From the NCBI RefSeq assembly GCF_007988825.1, contig NZ_BJUW01000007.1, forward strand, positions 62,001 to 126,000: DNA of 64,000 nt, read 5' to 3'. The DNA comes from Microbacterium aerolatum (GTDB taxonomy: Bacteria; Actinomycetota; Actinomycetes; Actinomycetales; Microbacteriaceae). Within the stretch, counting starts at the first letter, position 1; every line of letters begins with the position of its first letter. Shown piece by piece: positions 15,564 to 23,895 of this stretch. The notes beneath the pieces were generated by a model, which was not told where the DNA came from, did not search any database, and was given only the letters and a program-made list of their open reading frames with translations. A program made the position numbers and the translations under genes.

Positions 15564-16537
15564 GCGACGCCGATAATCGACGCGTGCGTCGCGCAGCGCT
15601 ATCCATCGGACTCTGGGTCGGAGTCTCGTCGGGTGTGATCGTCGCGATCGGCATCGGCGTGCTGATCGCGGTGGTGCTCTCAACGTCGCGCCGCGAAGGC
15701 GAGGAGCACGGCGGCGGCTGGTTCGGCGGTCCCGCCGGAACGCGGGACGACTTCATCGTCGACATCGACGTGATCGTTCCGGCCGTGATCATCCTCGGAG
15801 TGATCGGCGTGGTGCTGCTCGGGGTTGTCGCCGCGGTCGCCGCTCGACGATCGGTCCGCCCGCTCGGGGAGGCGCTGCGTCGGCAGCGAAACTTCGTGGC
15901 CGACGCGAGCCACGAACTGCGTACGCCGCTGACGGCGCTGACGAGCCGTATCCAGGTGTTGCAACGCCGTCATGACCGAGGCGAGGACCTCGGAGCGGGT
16001 CTCACCAACCTCCGGCGCGATGCGGACATGATGGCCGACGTGCTCAACGACCTGCTCATCGCCGCGGAAGGAGAATCGTTCGCCGACGGGAACGCGGACG
16101 TCGCGACAGCGGCGGCGACAGCGGTCGCAGCGATGACGACGAGCGAGAAGCGCTCCGAGGTCTCGCTCGCGATCACCGTGGATCAGGAGGTGAAGGCGCA
16201 GCTGCCGGAAGTCACGCTCGTCCGCATCCTGGTCGCGCTGCTCGACAACGCCGTGCAGCACTCCCCGGCGCGAGGTACCGTCTCGATCCGCATCGCGCGG
16301 GACGCCCGCAACGTGACGGTGCGCGTCATCGACGAGGGCTCCGGGATCGAAGGCATCTCGCCCGAGCAGGTCTTCGAGCGCTTCGCGCGTCCGCGCGAGA
16401 GTGGGCGCCCTCGCAGCTTCGGTCTCGGACTCTCACTCGTGCGAGATGTCGCTCGCCGTGCCGGAGGGTCCATCGAGGTCGAACGGTCGACAGCATCCGG
16501 CACGACTTTCCTGCTCACACTGCCGGCTCATCCCTGA
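15560..16537 (+). CDS. Sensor histidine kinase
   Basis: The 325-residue membrane kinase has two helices, around residues 12-38 and 70-95, framing a short external loop with a GGGWFGGPAG stretch. The phosphoacceptor motif is FVADASHELRTPLTAL. The ATPase domain shows LLDNAVQHS (N box), DEGSGI (G1) and FGLGLSLV (G2). There is no HAMP or PAS domain, and the loop is too small for a large ligand, so it may sense the membrane or a small ion. Its last 10 bp overlap the convergent ApbE gene end. Confidence 0.92.
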   Translation: MSDADNRRVRRAALSIGLWVGVSSGVIVAIGIGVLIAVVLSTSRREGEEHGGGWFGGPAGTRDDFIVDIDVIVPAVIILGVIGVVLLGVVAAVAARRSVRPLGEALRRQRNFVADASHELRTPLTALTSRIQVLQRRHDRGEDLGAGLTNLRRDADMMADVLNDLLIAAEGESFADGNADVATAAATAVAAMTTSEKRSEVSLAITVDQEVKAQLPEVTLVRILVALLDNAVQHSPARGTVSIRIARDARNVTVRVIDEGSGIEGISPEQVFERFARPRESGRPRSFGLGLSLVRDVARRAGGSIEVERSTASGTTFLLTLPAHP

Positions 16538-17367
16538 ACGAGTGCGTCTCCTCCGATCGGATGCGAACCGACCGTCGTCGTCTGCACGTCCACCATCGTC
16601 GTGCCGAGCCAGCGGGTCACGCGACGATCAGCATCGACGACGATGCCGGTGCGCGACCCCGCAGCCGCGATCCACGAGCGGTTCGCCGGGCCGGCCACCA
16701 CGGCAGCGGTCGCCCAGACGTCCGCTTGCGTGAGACCGTCGGTCACGATCGTGGCCGACGCGGTGCCTGTCGCGGGCCTACCGGTGCGCGGATCGAGGAT
16801 ATGATGCCCGCGCTCCGCCGTCCCTGAGGTCGCCACCGCACCGTTCACCACGTCGACCACCGCGATCAACTGACCGCGGTCGTGCGGGTCGGCGATTCCC
16901 ACCGGCCATCGCCAGTCGGCTCCCTCGGCTGTGAACAGCTGCAGGTCTCCTCCGGCGTTGATGCCGGCCGCGGTCGCGGCAGCCAGCAGCGGCTCGAGGT
17001 GCCGACGGCCCGCAGCTTCCACCGCCCAGCCCTTGACGTATCCCGTCGGGTCGAACCTTCCCCGCCACCGGGCGGAGACCAGGCCGCCAGTCTCCTCTTC
17101 GGCGCGTTCGCAGGCATCCGCGACCAGCGCCACCCTGCTGTCAGCGTCGGCGATGGAGAGTTCACCGCGACGGATGCGGCTGATGTCGGAATCAGTGCGA
17201 TATGTCGAGAAGACCCGGTCGATGTCACGCAGTTCGTCGAAGCATGCTCGCACTGCCCGGTCGGCGCCCTCGTCGGTCATTTCCCCCGGAGCAATCAGAT
17301 GGATGCTCATCGGAATGCCCATGATCTCCTCGACCCAGACCCGCGTCACCTCATTCGCGGTACGCAT
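16528..17367 (-). CDS. apbE: ApbE-family FAD:protein FMN transferase
   Basis: The 279-residue protein matches ApbE/Ftp: a GIPMSIHL start, FSTYRTDSDISRI, the FDPTGYVKGWAVE segment for FAD binding, and the HHILDPRTGRPA motif. The enzyme attaches FMN covalently to a threonine or serine of a partner protein. The partner is the gene immediately upstream, which has an FMN-binding domain; the two overlap by one base. I see no clear signal peptide, so where it works is uncertain. Start at 17367 is fixed by the overlap and by loss of similarity upstream. Confidence 0.92.
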   Translation of the reverse strand: MRTANEVTRVWVEEIMGIPMSIHLIAPGEMTDEGADRAVRACFDELRDIDRVFSTYRTDSDISRIRRGELSIADADSRVALVADACERAEEETGGLVSARWRGRFDPTGYVKGWAVEAAGRRHLEPLLAAATAAGINAGGDLQLFTAEGADWRWPVGIADPHDRGQLIAVVDVVNGAVATSGTAERGHHILDPRTGRPATGTASATIVTDGLTQADVWATAAVVAGPANRSWIAAAGSRTGIVVDADRRVTRWLGTTMVDVQTTTVGSHPIGGDALVQG

Positions 17368-17846
17368 CAGCTCTGCGCCTGGTCGATCGCGCTCTGCAGC
17401 GACGAGAGGTAGCCACCGCTCGTGTATGTGGCACCGGACACCATCTGGATCTTCGAGCTCTGCGCCTGGATCGTCTCCGAGACGAGCCTCGGGATCGCGG
17501 TGCCGTTGATCTGCCGGTCCCGACCGTTGCTGTTCGGGTAATCGACCGCCTGTGCGTCCGTGATCTGTCCACCGGAGACGGTTATCTGCACCTGCACCGG
17601 CCCGTAGCGGGTCTGCGATGATGCGCCGGTGTAGGTTCCGTCGGCGAGGCCGGTGCCAGACATGGTTCCCGAGTTCGTCGATGTGGTTCCCGAGCCGCTC
17701 GCGCCGGTCTCGGCGGTCGTCAATGAACTGCCCGCTGTCGCCGCACTGGCGTCGGTCGGGGTGACCGCCTCCAGAGACGTTCGGTAGCTGAACAGCAGCA
17801 CGAGTCCGCTGACGGTCGCGAGCAGCGTGTAGAGGATCTTCTTCAT
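17367..17846 (-). CDS. FMN-binding domain protein (flavinylated electron carrier)
   Basis: The 159-residue protein starts with a membrane signal-anchor (LLATVSGLVLLFSY), then a Ser/Thr/Gly linker and an FMN_bind domain. Near the end lies SGATYTS (residues 137-143), the flavinylation motif of NqrC/RnfG-like proteins. By analogy the FMN would join Thr142. It should sit outside the membrane and pass electrons from the ferric-reductase-like protein encoded upstream. ApbE downstream is the expected modifying enzyme. Confidence 0.88.
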   Translation of the reverse strand: MKKILYTLLATVSGLVLLFSYRTSLEAVTPTDASAATAGSSLTTAETGASGSGTTSTNSGTMSGTGLADGTYTGASSQTRYGPVQVQITVSGGQITDAQAVDYPNSNGRDRQINGTAIPRLVSETIQAQSSKIQMVSGATYTSGGYLSSLQSAIDQAQS

Positions 17847-17860
17847 GGCCGTCTCCCTGC

Positions 17861-19282
17861 TCAGATCGTGAACGATTCGGAATGGATGCGATGGGCGGGG
17901 AACCCGGCGCCAACCAGGTCGCGCCTGAGGTCTTTCATCCAGGCCTCACCGCCACAGATGAACACGTCGTGGTCCTTCGGCTCCGGCACGAGATGGCGGA
18001 GGAGATCTGCGCCCGACCACGCCTCGTGCGTGGCAGGGATCCAGCTCGACGCGCCGGAAGATCGCGGGCCGATGAACGGCAGGTAGCTCAGGCCACGGGT
18101 ACTGATGAGGTGAGCGATGGCCTCCTGCCGAAGAGCGTCCTCGGCCGCGGACTCCCGGGTGATAAGCATCGCTTCTCCCGGTCCGTAGCCTTCCGTCTCG
18201 AGCAGCGAGACGAGCGGTGCGACCCCGGCGCCTGCGCCGATCATAAGCAGCTTCGTCCCGGTCCTGCGCTCACCGGTCATCTCCCCGTATGGTCCTTCCA
18301 CGATGACCCTGGTGCCAGGGAGCAGCGCGGTGAGGCGTCGCGTGCCGTCGCCCAGCACACGGGCAGTCAACGTCAGCTCGCTTCCCGGCGCAGCGGAGAG
18401 CGAGAACGGGTGCGCGCGAGTCCAGCCCGGTCCATCGAGGAACCGCCAGACGAAGAACTGACCAGCCCTGGCACCGAGCGTCGCGAGGTCGCGACCGGTG
18501 ACCCGGATGGTGACGCCCCGAGCACCGTCCGCCTCGACCCCCGCCACCCGCAGGGCCCGACGAGTGGACCGCAGCAGCGGCATCCCGATGCGGAAGAGCA
18601 GTACCGATCCTGCGGAGAGCGCCCAGATCGACCACCAGTAGACGGTCGCGATCGGTGAGGACAGGAAGTCGGCGCCCGTCCACAGCTGGTGCGGCAGCGC
18701 GAGCCCGACGCCCAGGTACGCGTACAGGTGCAGGAGGTGCCAGGACTCGTACCGCAGGTGCCGACGAGCACGCCGGATCGAGGTGACGACCACGAGCAGG
18801 ATCAGCAGAGTGCCGGCAGTCGCCAGGAGCATGCCGGGGTATTCCCAGATGAAGCTCCACAGCTGGACGAGCGGGTTGATGCCGGCCGCCATCGCGTAGC
18901 CCACCGCGAGCAGCGCGATGTGCGCGCCCATCAACCAGAACGACCAGAATCCGACGAAGCGATGCAGCCGCGTGATCCCGTCGCGACCGAATCCGCGCTC
19001 GAACAGCGGGACGCGCGCCATCAGCAGCACCTGATAGAGCAGCAGATTCGCCGCGACCAACCCGGTGAGGCGTCCGAGCGACGTGACGGTCTCGGCGTTG
19101 ACCCCCAGGACTGCGGTCACTCCACCACCGGCGACCCACAAAGCGACGACGAACAGGCTGGTCGCCCAGATCACCGTGATCGCCGCTGCACGCCAGACCC
19201 GCGCGCGGCCATGGGCTGCCCGCCGTGGCTCAGGGGAAGCGGCGGGGACGGAAGCACGCGGTCTCGTCGTCAGAGTGGTCAT
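17861..19282 (-). CDS. Ferric-reductase-like transmembrane flavoprotein reductase
   Basis: The 473-residue protein has an N-terminal six-helix membrane domain with spaced histidines (RFVGFWSFWLMGAHIALL, ESWHLLHLYAYLGVGLALPHQ) that could bind haem. A ferredoxin-reductase-type domain follows, with FAD binding near HPFSLSA and the NAD(P) region around GAGAGVAPLVSLLE, ending CGGEAWM. It should move electrons from cytoplasmic NAD(P)H across the membrane. With the FMN protein and ApbE it forms a three-gene flavin-based trans-membrane electron-transfer unit. The acceptor (iron, quinone, oxygen or an extracellular compound) cannot be told from sequence. Confidence 0.88.
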   Translation of the reverse strand: MTTLTTRPRASVPAASPEPRRAAHGRARVWRAAAITVIWATSLFVVALWVAGGGVTAVLGVNAETVTSLGRLTGLVAANLLLYQVLLMARVPLFERGFGRDGITRLHRFVGFWSFWLMGAHIALLAVGYAMAAGINPLVQLWSFIWEYPGMLLATAGTLLILLVVVTSIRRARRHLRYESWHLLHLYAYLGVGLALPHQLWTGADFLSSPIATVYWWSIWALSAGSVLLFRIGMPLLRSTRRALRVAGVEADGARGVTIRVTGRDLATLGARAGQFFVWRFLDGPGWTRAHPFSLSAAPGSELTLTARVLGDGTRRLTALLPGTRVIVEGPYGEMTGERRTGTKLLMIGAGAGVAPLVSLLETEGYGPGEAMLITRESAAEDALRQEAIAHLISTRGLSYLPFIGPRSSGASSWIPATHEAWSGADLLRHLVPEPKDHDVFICGGEAWMKDLRRDLVGAGFPAHRIHSESFTI

Positions 19283-19355
19283 AGGGGAATCGTGCTGCGC
19301 CGACTCTGAGACAGGTCTAAGGAACGGCTCCCGATAGGCAACTCATAGCTGTCTC

Positions 19356-20072
19356 TCAGGCAACGCCACTCGTCCCGAGCAGCGTACCGATCGCGAACGT
19401 GACCACCAGCGCGATCGCCCCACCGAGCACCACCCTGATCGTGGGCCTCAGCGCGGGGTTCCCGCCGATCCTCGCGCTCAGGAATCCGGTCAGCGCGAGC
19501 GCCAGCAGCACCACCGCGAAAGCGACCGGCACCCGGATCTCGGGAGGCGGGAGCAGTATCGCCAAGAGCGGAAGCAGCGCTCCGAGTGCGAAGGCAAGTG
19601 CGGAGGCCCCCGCCGCCGCCCACGGACTGACCACCTGGTTCTCCGTGATGCCTAGTTCCGCTTCGAGGTGCGCGGTCAGCGGGTCGTGCGCGGTGAGCTC
19701 CTCCGCAACGAGGCGTGCGGTCGCCGGGCTAAGTCCTTTCGCCTGATAGATGCTCGCCAGCTCCTCGAGCTCGGTCGCAGGATTATCGGCCAGCTCTCCT
19801 CGTTCCTTCTCGATCAGAGCCCGTTGGCTGTCTCGCTGGCTGCTCACCGACACGTACTCCCCGAGCGCCATCGAGATCGCACCGCCGACGAGACCGGCGA
19901 CACCCGCGGCGAGCAGCGTCGCGGAATCGGTCGTCGCCCCCGCGACACCGACGACGAGCGACGCGACCGACACGATGCCGTCGTTCGCGCCGAGCACTCC
20001 GGCTCTGAGCCAGTTGAGCCGCCCAGCGAGATCGCCGCGGTGGGGTTCACCCGGATGCGTCGCCAACATCAT
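19356..20072 (-). CDS. VIT1/CCC1-family transporter
   Basis: The 238-residue protein has the family's first helix ANDGIVSVASLVVGVAGA, followed by GGAISMALGEYVSVSSQRDSQ, a cytoplasmic helical loop with acidic residues (metal-binding domain), and three more helices. Eukaryotic relatives carry Fe2+/Mn2+ into vacuoles, and bacterial ones probably export these metals. The ATG at 20072 directly precedes the conserved region; the open frame upstream to 20300 is low-complexity and unlikely to be coding. It stands alone after the electron-transfer operon. Confidence 0.88.
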   Translation of the reverse strand: MMLATHPGEPHRGDLAGRLNWLRAGVLGANDGIVSVASLVVGVAGATTDSATLLAAGVAGLVGGAISMALGEYVSVSSQRDSQRALIEKERGELADNPATELEELASIYQAKGLSPATARLVAEELTAHDPLTAHLEAELGITENQVVSPWAAAGASALAFALGALLPLLAILLPPPEIRVPVAFAVVLLALALTGFLSARIGGNPALRPTIRVVLGGAIALVVTFAIGTLLGTSGVA

Positions 20073-20312
20073 CGCCCCGTTCTTTCTCCCGGCGCGGCTA
20101 TGGAAGGCACATCCCGACGTAGGTCGAGCTCTGCGTGCGCGGAATGCCACTTCGTGAGAGGTCGAGTCATCGGACAAGAGTACGCCCGCCACAAACGCGC
20201 CCTCCGCAGCTCGACCGCTAGCAAGTCCGGTCGCGGCACCAACCGAAGGCCCATGCCAGAACGGGGTTCCGGCTCCCGTTAGCGGCGACCGCCCCGGCAA
20301 CCAAGTGATACC

Positions 20313-20338
20313 GCGCCGGAAACGATCGATTTCGGCTG
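20313..20338 (+). repeat. Intergenic repeat family, right core only
   Basis: GCGCCGGAAACGATCGATTTCGGCTG is the palindromic right block; the left and middle blocks are missing. It lies between the VIT1-like gene and the next gene. Confidence 0.6.
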
Positions 20339-20394
20339 TCTCTCAACAGGTGTCGTGACGCGCTGATCACTCACGCGGGCGTCTTGTTCGGGGA

Positions 20395-21000
20395 TCAATA
20401 TTTTGCGCGAATCCAGTCGGTGACAGGTTCAAAGATCGTGTCAAGAGTGGGCGTTGGGGCGTCGAGAGCAGCGATGTTCGTCAGGATGATCCCGTGGTCG
20501 TATTCGATTCGTTTCGTGGCGATGCCGGTTGTCCGATCGATGACCATGGTCTGGCGCATCGCGGGGTCCTTTCCGTGCTCGAACGTGAGAAGTAGCGATC
20601 TTTGGCCGATGGATTGAAGGAGTACGGGACGGAAGTGCGTCGGACGATCCCCCCAAATCAAGAACTCGGTTGGCCATAGCATCCTCAACTGACTTGGTAG
20701 CGAGGCGATGAAGTCGATCGGGCGCGGTTCTCCGTGACCGTAGTCGACTACGCCTTCGGAGTAGGACCATCTCGCGCCGCTTTCGAGCACCATCCCCCAG
20801 GCCGCTGCCGGTTCGTTCACCCAGAATCGAAACTGATGAACTCCTTGTCGATCTTGACTCACGCCGTCCACTTGCAATGTACGCGGCTCAGCCAACGCGG
20901 CGATGTCGGAGCGAACGCGCTCGTCGTCCGTGGGGTCCAGAACGCGGTTAAGAAGCACAACTATCAGTCTGCCTGGGCGGACCCGGTCAGGGACAAACAC
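20395..21000 (-). CDS. Hypothetical protein
   Basis: A 201-residue soluble protein with balanced charge and many aromatic residues (GARWSYSEGVVDYGHGEPRP, LRMLWPTEFLIWGDRPTHF, EPVTDWIRAKY). No signal peptide, membrane helix or catalytic motif is visible. The GTG start at 21000 is only one option, because no strong ribosome site is seen. Base composition is a little lower in GC than nearby core-like genes. I recognise no family. Confidence 0.55.
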   Translation of the reverse strand: MFVPDRVRPGRLIVVLLNRVLDPTDDERVRSDIAALAEPRTLQVDGVSQDRQGVHQFRFWVNEPAAAWGMVLESGARWSYSEGVVDYGHGEPRPIDFIASLPSQLRMLWPTEFLIWGDRPTHFRPVLLQSIGQRSLLLTFEHGKDPAMRQTMVIDRTTGIATKRIEYDHGIILTNIAALDAPTPTLDTIFEPVTDWIRAKY

Positions 21001-21016
21001 TTGGCAAGTCAGCGGA

Positions 21017-21050
21017 GATCAGCCGGAAACCCTTGCCGTCTGGGTTTTGA
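21017..21050 (+). repeat. Intergenic repeat family, left block only
   Basis: GATCAGCCGGAAACCCTTGCCG then TCTGGGTTTTGA matches the left block seen at 23.1 and 23.7 kb. The middle and right blocks are absent. Confidence 0.6.
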
Positions 21051-21102
21051 GACAGGCGACTGACCATGCAGGTTCACGGTCCATGTGAGCTGTGGATCGA
21101 CC

Positions 21103-21861
21103 TCACTCGTTCAACGCGGGTGGGTCTCCGAGGGTCGAGGGGTCGCCGATCGGGAACCAGCCGATCACCGTTTCGCCGTCCGACTTGTAGACCGGCAGGT
21201 ATCCTTCGCCTTCGAAGGTGAGCGACTCGGATTCCCGTGTGTATCCGATCTCGCCGTTGGTCGCCTGCGCTGAGACCAGTTCAGGGATGCCGTTCTCATT
21301 CGGCACTCCGTACGTTTCACCGTGCGCGTTCACGCCCCAGGGAGTAGAGGACGACGAGCCGTAGCGTGCGACGACAGTCCACGGTGTGCCGGGATCTGCG
21401 GTGATGGTGATCGTGGTTCCGCCGCCACCGGGCAGAAGACCGTTGTCGACGTGGACCGTGGACTTCTCACGGATCGGGTCGGAGCACTCCCAAGAGACGC
21501 TTCCGGACCTGCTGTCCGCCGCTCCCGGATTCGTCGGCACATTGATCGTTCCGCCCTCGGTGCAGGTGACATCGAGGATCACCTGCTCGGCACCGGCCGG
21601 AACCGGGCCGAGGTCGACGATCGTAGTACCCGTGTACGAACCGCTCACCGGCTCACCGAACGAAGTGACCGTCGTCTGACCAGGCAGCCCGCTGATGATC
21701 GCGGCCCCCGTCAGCGCCCCGACCAGCGCGAGCGATCCGCCAACGATAGACACCGTCCGCGTCCTGCGCTGATGGCGCTGCAGTCGACTGCGGCCGGTGC
21801 CGATAGCCTCCAGCTCCCGTCCGACGCTCGCAGCAAAGACAGGATCCATTGTGGTGTTCAT
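21103..21861 (-). CDS. Anti-sigma-like membrane protein with external domain
   Basis: The 252-residue protein has a basic cytoplasmic N-terminus of about 35 residues (RSRLQRHQRRTRT), one membrane helix (residues 38-60) and a large external region with two cysteines and Gly/Thr-rich beta-like sequence. Its ATG overlaps the stop of the ECF sigma factor gene (ATGA). That position and topology fit a regulator or partner of the sigma factor, but no classic zinc-binding anti-sigma motif is present, so the role is inferred. The external domain resembles no family I know. Confidence 0.7.
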   Translation of the reverse strand: MNTTMDPVFAASVGRELEAIGTGRSRLQRHQRRTRTVSIVGGSLALVGALTGAAIISGLPGQTTVTSFGEPVSGSYTGTTIVDLGPVPAGAEQVILDVTCTEGGTINVPTNPGAADSRSGSVSWECSDPIREKSTVHVDNGLLPGGGGTTITITADPGTPWTVVARYGSSSSTPWGVNAHGETYGVPNENGIPELVSAQATNGEIGYTRESESLTFEGEGYLPVYKSDGETVIGWFPIGDPSTLGDPPALNE

Positions 21862-22451
21862 GCGCGTTCTCCTTCCGCCAGAAGCGGGATGACGTGTGGC
21901 GTGGTCGATGTGAGGTCATGCTGAAGGCGACGGCGCGCACGCATCAGACGCGTGCGCGCAGCTCCCGCCTTCAGCCCGATAAGCGGAGCGGCATCAGCGA
22001 CGGTAAGACCGTCCACCGCCGTGAGCGTAAGTAGCGCGGCATCCTTCGGATCCAGCACCGACAGTGCGTCACGTAACCGGATGCCGAGAGCCCTTGTTTC
22101 CAGCGCAGCGATCGCTTCGTGCTCCGCATCACGGGCCTCCGCTCGCGGCAGCGCCGCCAGCAGTCGCCGGTATCGAATGCCGCTGCGACGCTGATTTCTC
22201 GCCGTGTTCGTGACAGTCACCAGCAGCCACGGGAGAACGGTGCCGTCGACGAGGAGGACCGATCTCCTCTTTCGCCAGAGCTCGAAGAACGCCACGGCCG
22301 TCGCATCCTCGGCATCCTGCGCCCGTTCGACCAGCGCTGTAGCACGCCGGAACACGGCGTCACGATGCCGGCGGAAGAGTTCGGCGTAAGCCTCGCCGCT
22401 CCCCGCGCGGGCTCTCTCCCACGTCGCGCTCTCGTCGCTCTTATCGCTCAT
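21858..22451 (-). CDS. ECF-type sigma factor
   Basis: The 197-residue protein carries sigma region 2 (YAELFRRHRDAVFRRATAL, DAEDATAVAFFELWR) and region 4 (ALSVLDPKDAALLTLTAVDGLTVADAAPLIGLKAGAARTRLMRARRRL), a helix-turn-helix for the -35 element. It lacks regions 1 and 3, as in extracytoplasmic-function sigma factors. It is coupled to the membrane protein gene downstream, the usual sigma/anti-sigma order. Its promoter is unknown; it diverges from the small membrane gene at 22574. Confidence 0.9.
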   Translation of the reverse strand: MSDKSDESATWERARAGSGEAYAELFRRHRDAVFRRATALVERAQDAEDATAVAFFELWRKRRSVLLVDGTVLPWLLVTVTNTARNQRRSGIRYRRLLAALPRAEARDAEHEAIAALETRALGIRLRDALSVLDPKDAALLTLTAVDGLTVADAAPLIGLKAGAARTRLMRARRRLQHDLTSTTPHVIPLLAEGERA

Positions 22452-22573
22452 ACCCGGTCATGTCCGGCAGCCACGGAAGTGTCACATCCATCGTGCTCTG
22501 AGCCGCATGCAAGCGGCGCACGGAGAGCGGAGGTGGAACTGATCACGCGACGATTCTCCTCTACGCTCAGGCT

Positions 22574-22939
22574 ATGACCACCACGAGGTCCGAAAGGCTC
22601 CCGCTGGAACGCGCACCAATTTCCTGGGGGCTGATACTTGCGGCGACGCTGCTCGCGGGCGCCACGATCGCACTCGTCTGGTTCGCTGCGGTTCCCTGGG
22701 GGCCGATCGTCTGCCCCGCGATCTACCCCGCGCCGAGGAACTGCTTCGCGTCCGATCGCGCTGGCAGCGCACTCGTGGTCACGATTGTGTTGCTCACGGT
22801 CTACCTGGCGACGATCACGATCGTACTGATCAATCGTCGCGGCCGTCCACTGGCAATCGCGGGCGTCATCTTGCTCGCCATCGCGCCCGTGGCCTCATAT
22901 GTGTCCGTCGCCTGGATCCCTGGATTCCCACTCTCGTAG
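22574..22939 (+). CDS. Small three-helix membrane protein
   Basis: The 121-residue protein has hydrophobic helices around residues 18-40, 66-87 and 93-113. A short external loop contains two cysteines (CPAIYPAPRNC) that could form a disulfide. It is divergent from the ECF sigma gene with about 120 bp between, so it could be under its control. No family recognised. The gap after it (22940-23243) holds only an intergenic repeat copy. Confidence 0.65.
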   Translation: MTTTRSERLPLERAPISWGLILAATLLAGATIALVWFAAVPWGPIVCPAIYPAPRNCFASDRAGSALVVTIVLLTVYLATITIVLINRRGRPLAIAGVILLAIAPVASYVSVAWIPGFPLS

Positions 22940-23098
22940 GAACCCGCGACCGCAGCGCCTGGGAACCAGGCCGTACGGCCGCCGTGCTCAGCGAACCCGC
23001 GGGACCGAAGACCGAGCGTCCGCAGCCGAATCCCATGGGCTACACGACGGGTGCCGTCCCCGCGCAGTTCGCGGAACGGACTGGTGCGTCTCCGCGGG

Positions 23099-23200
23099 GT
23101 CAGCCGAAAGCCCCTGCCGTTTGGTGGTTATGACGAGCGTTTACGGCAGCCGTTCCGAGCCCGGTATCTGGACCGCGCCGTAAACGATCGTTTTCGGCTG
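23099..23200 (+). repeat. Intergenic repeat family, full-length copy
   Basis: Best-preserved unit, about 102 bp: left block TCAGCCGAAAGCCCCTGCCG, middle block GACGAGCGTTTACGGCAGCC, and right core GCCGTAAACGATCGTTTTCGGC. The copy at 23724 has the same order and spacing. Confidence 0.8.
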
Positions 23201-23243
23201 CTTGGCGGTCGACCGGTGGTGCTCTTGGTTGTGGTGAGCCAAG

Positions 23244-23654
23244 ATGGAGGCCATGTCTCGCCTCCGTTACGCTTCTGCGACAGCTTTGGTTCTCGCGTCG
23301 ACCACGCTTCTCTCTGGCTGCAGTACTGACCTGGTCGGTTTCTCGGATCTTCAAAGGGAAAGAGAATACCGCGATGAGCTGCCGGAACTCACGGACTATG
23401 CGTATGACGAGGTCGATGTATCGACGAGTCGCTACATCGGGGAGCATGAGGGCACTTCGCTCTGGCTCGCTCAGGGACTCGAAAACTCAACCGTTTGTCT
23501 TGTCGCGGACGCAGGCGAGGACGAGTGGGTGGTGGGCTGCGGTGGCGGCACGGTCGGGGTCAACGGTCTGGCAGGCAAGTACCAAGTCGTGACCGACGGT
23601 GTTCAAGCACCGGAAGGGGCGGTCAAGATCTCCGAGAATGTCTACGCCTGGTAA
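23244..23654 (+). CDS. Lipoprotein of unknown function
   Basis: The 136-residue protein has a lipoprotein signal peptide with lipobox LLSGC (cysteine near residue 26) and an acidic mature domain (YAYDEVDVSTSRYIGEHEGTSLWLAQGLENSTVCLVAD). Two further cysteines lie in CLVAD and VGCGGG. The second ATG, three codons in, is an alternative start. It stands alone between two copies of the intergenic repeat. No family recognised. Confidence 0.72.
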   Translation: MEAMSRLRYASATALVLASTTLLSGCSTDLVGFSDLQREREYRDELPELTDYAYDEVDVSTSRYIGEHEGTSLWLAQGLENSTVCLVADAGEDEWVVGCGGGTVGVNGLAGKYQVVTDGVQAPEGAVKISENVYAW

Positions 23655-23723
23655 ACGTCCGAGTTGCCTACCAACGTCGCCTCATACCCCGAGCGGGCGG
23701 AGAGATGAGCGGGACAGTCCGAG

Positions 23724-23824
23724 ATCAGCCGAAAACCCTTGCCGTTTGGCGGTTGCGGCGAACGTTTGTGGCGGGAACTCCTAGGCCAGGCGCTAGATCG
23801 CGCCGTAAACGATCGCGGCCGGCA
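23724..23824 (+). repeat. Intergenic repeat family, full-length copy
   Basis: Left block TCAGCCGAAAACCCTTGCCG, middle block GGCGAACGTTTGTGGCGGG, and right core GCCGTAAACGATCGCGGCCGGC with a changed 3' half. Same orientation as the copy 600 bp upstream, so the pair brackets the lipoprotein gene. Confidence 0.78.
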
Positions 23825-23895
23825 GATGGCTACCGACCACGCCGGTAGCGTTCGTCACGCGATTTGTCCGAGGCGATCGGGAATAACCACGACCT

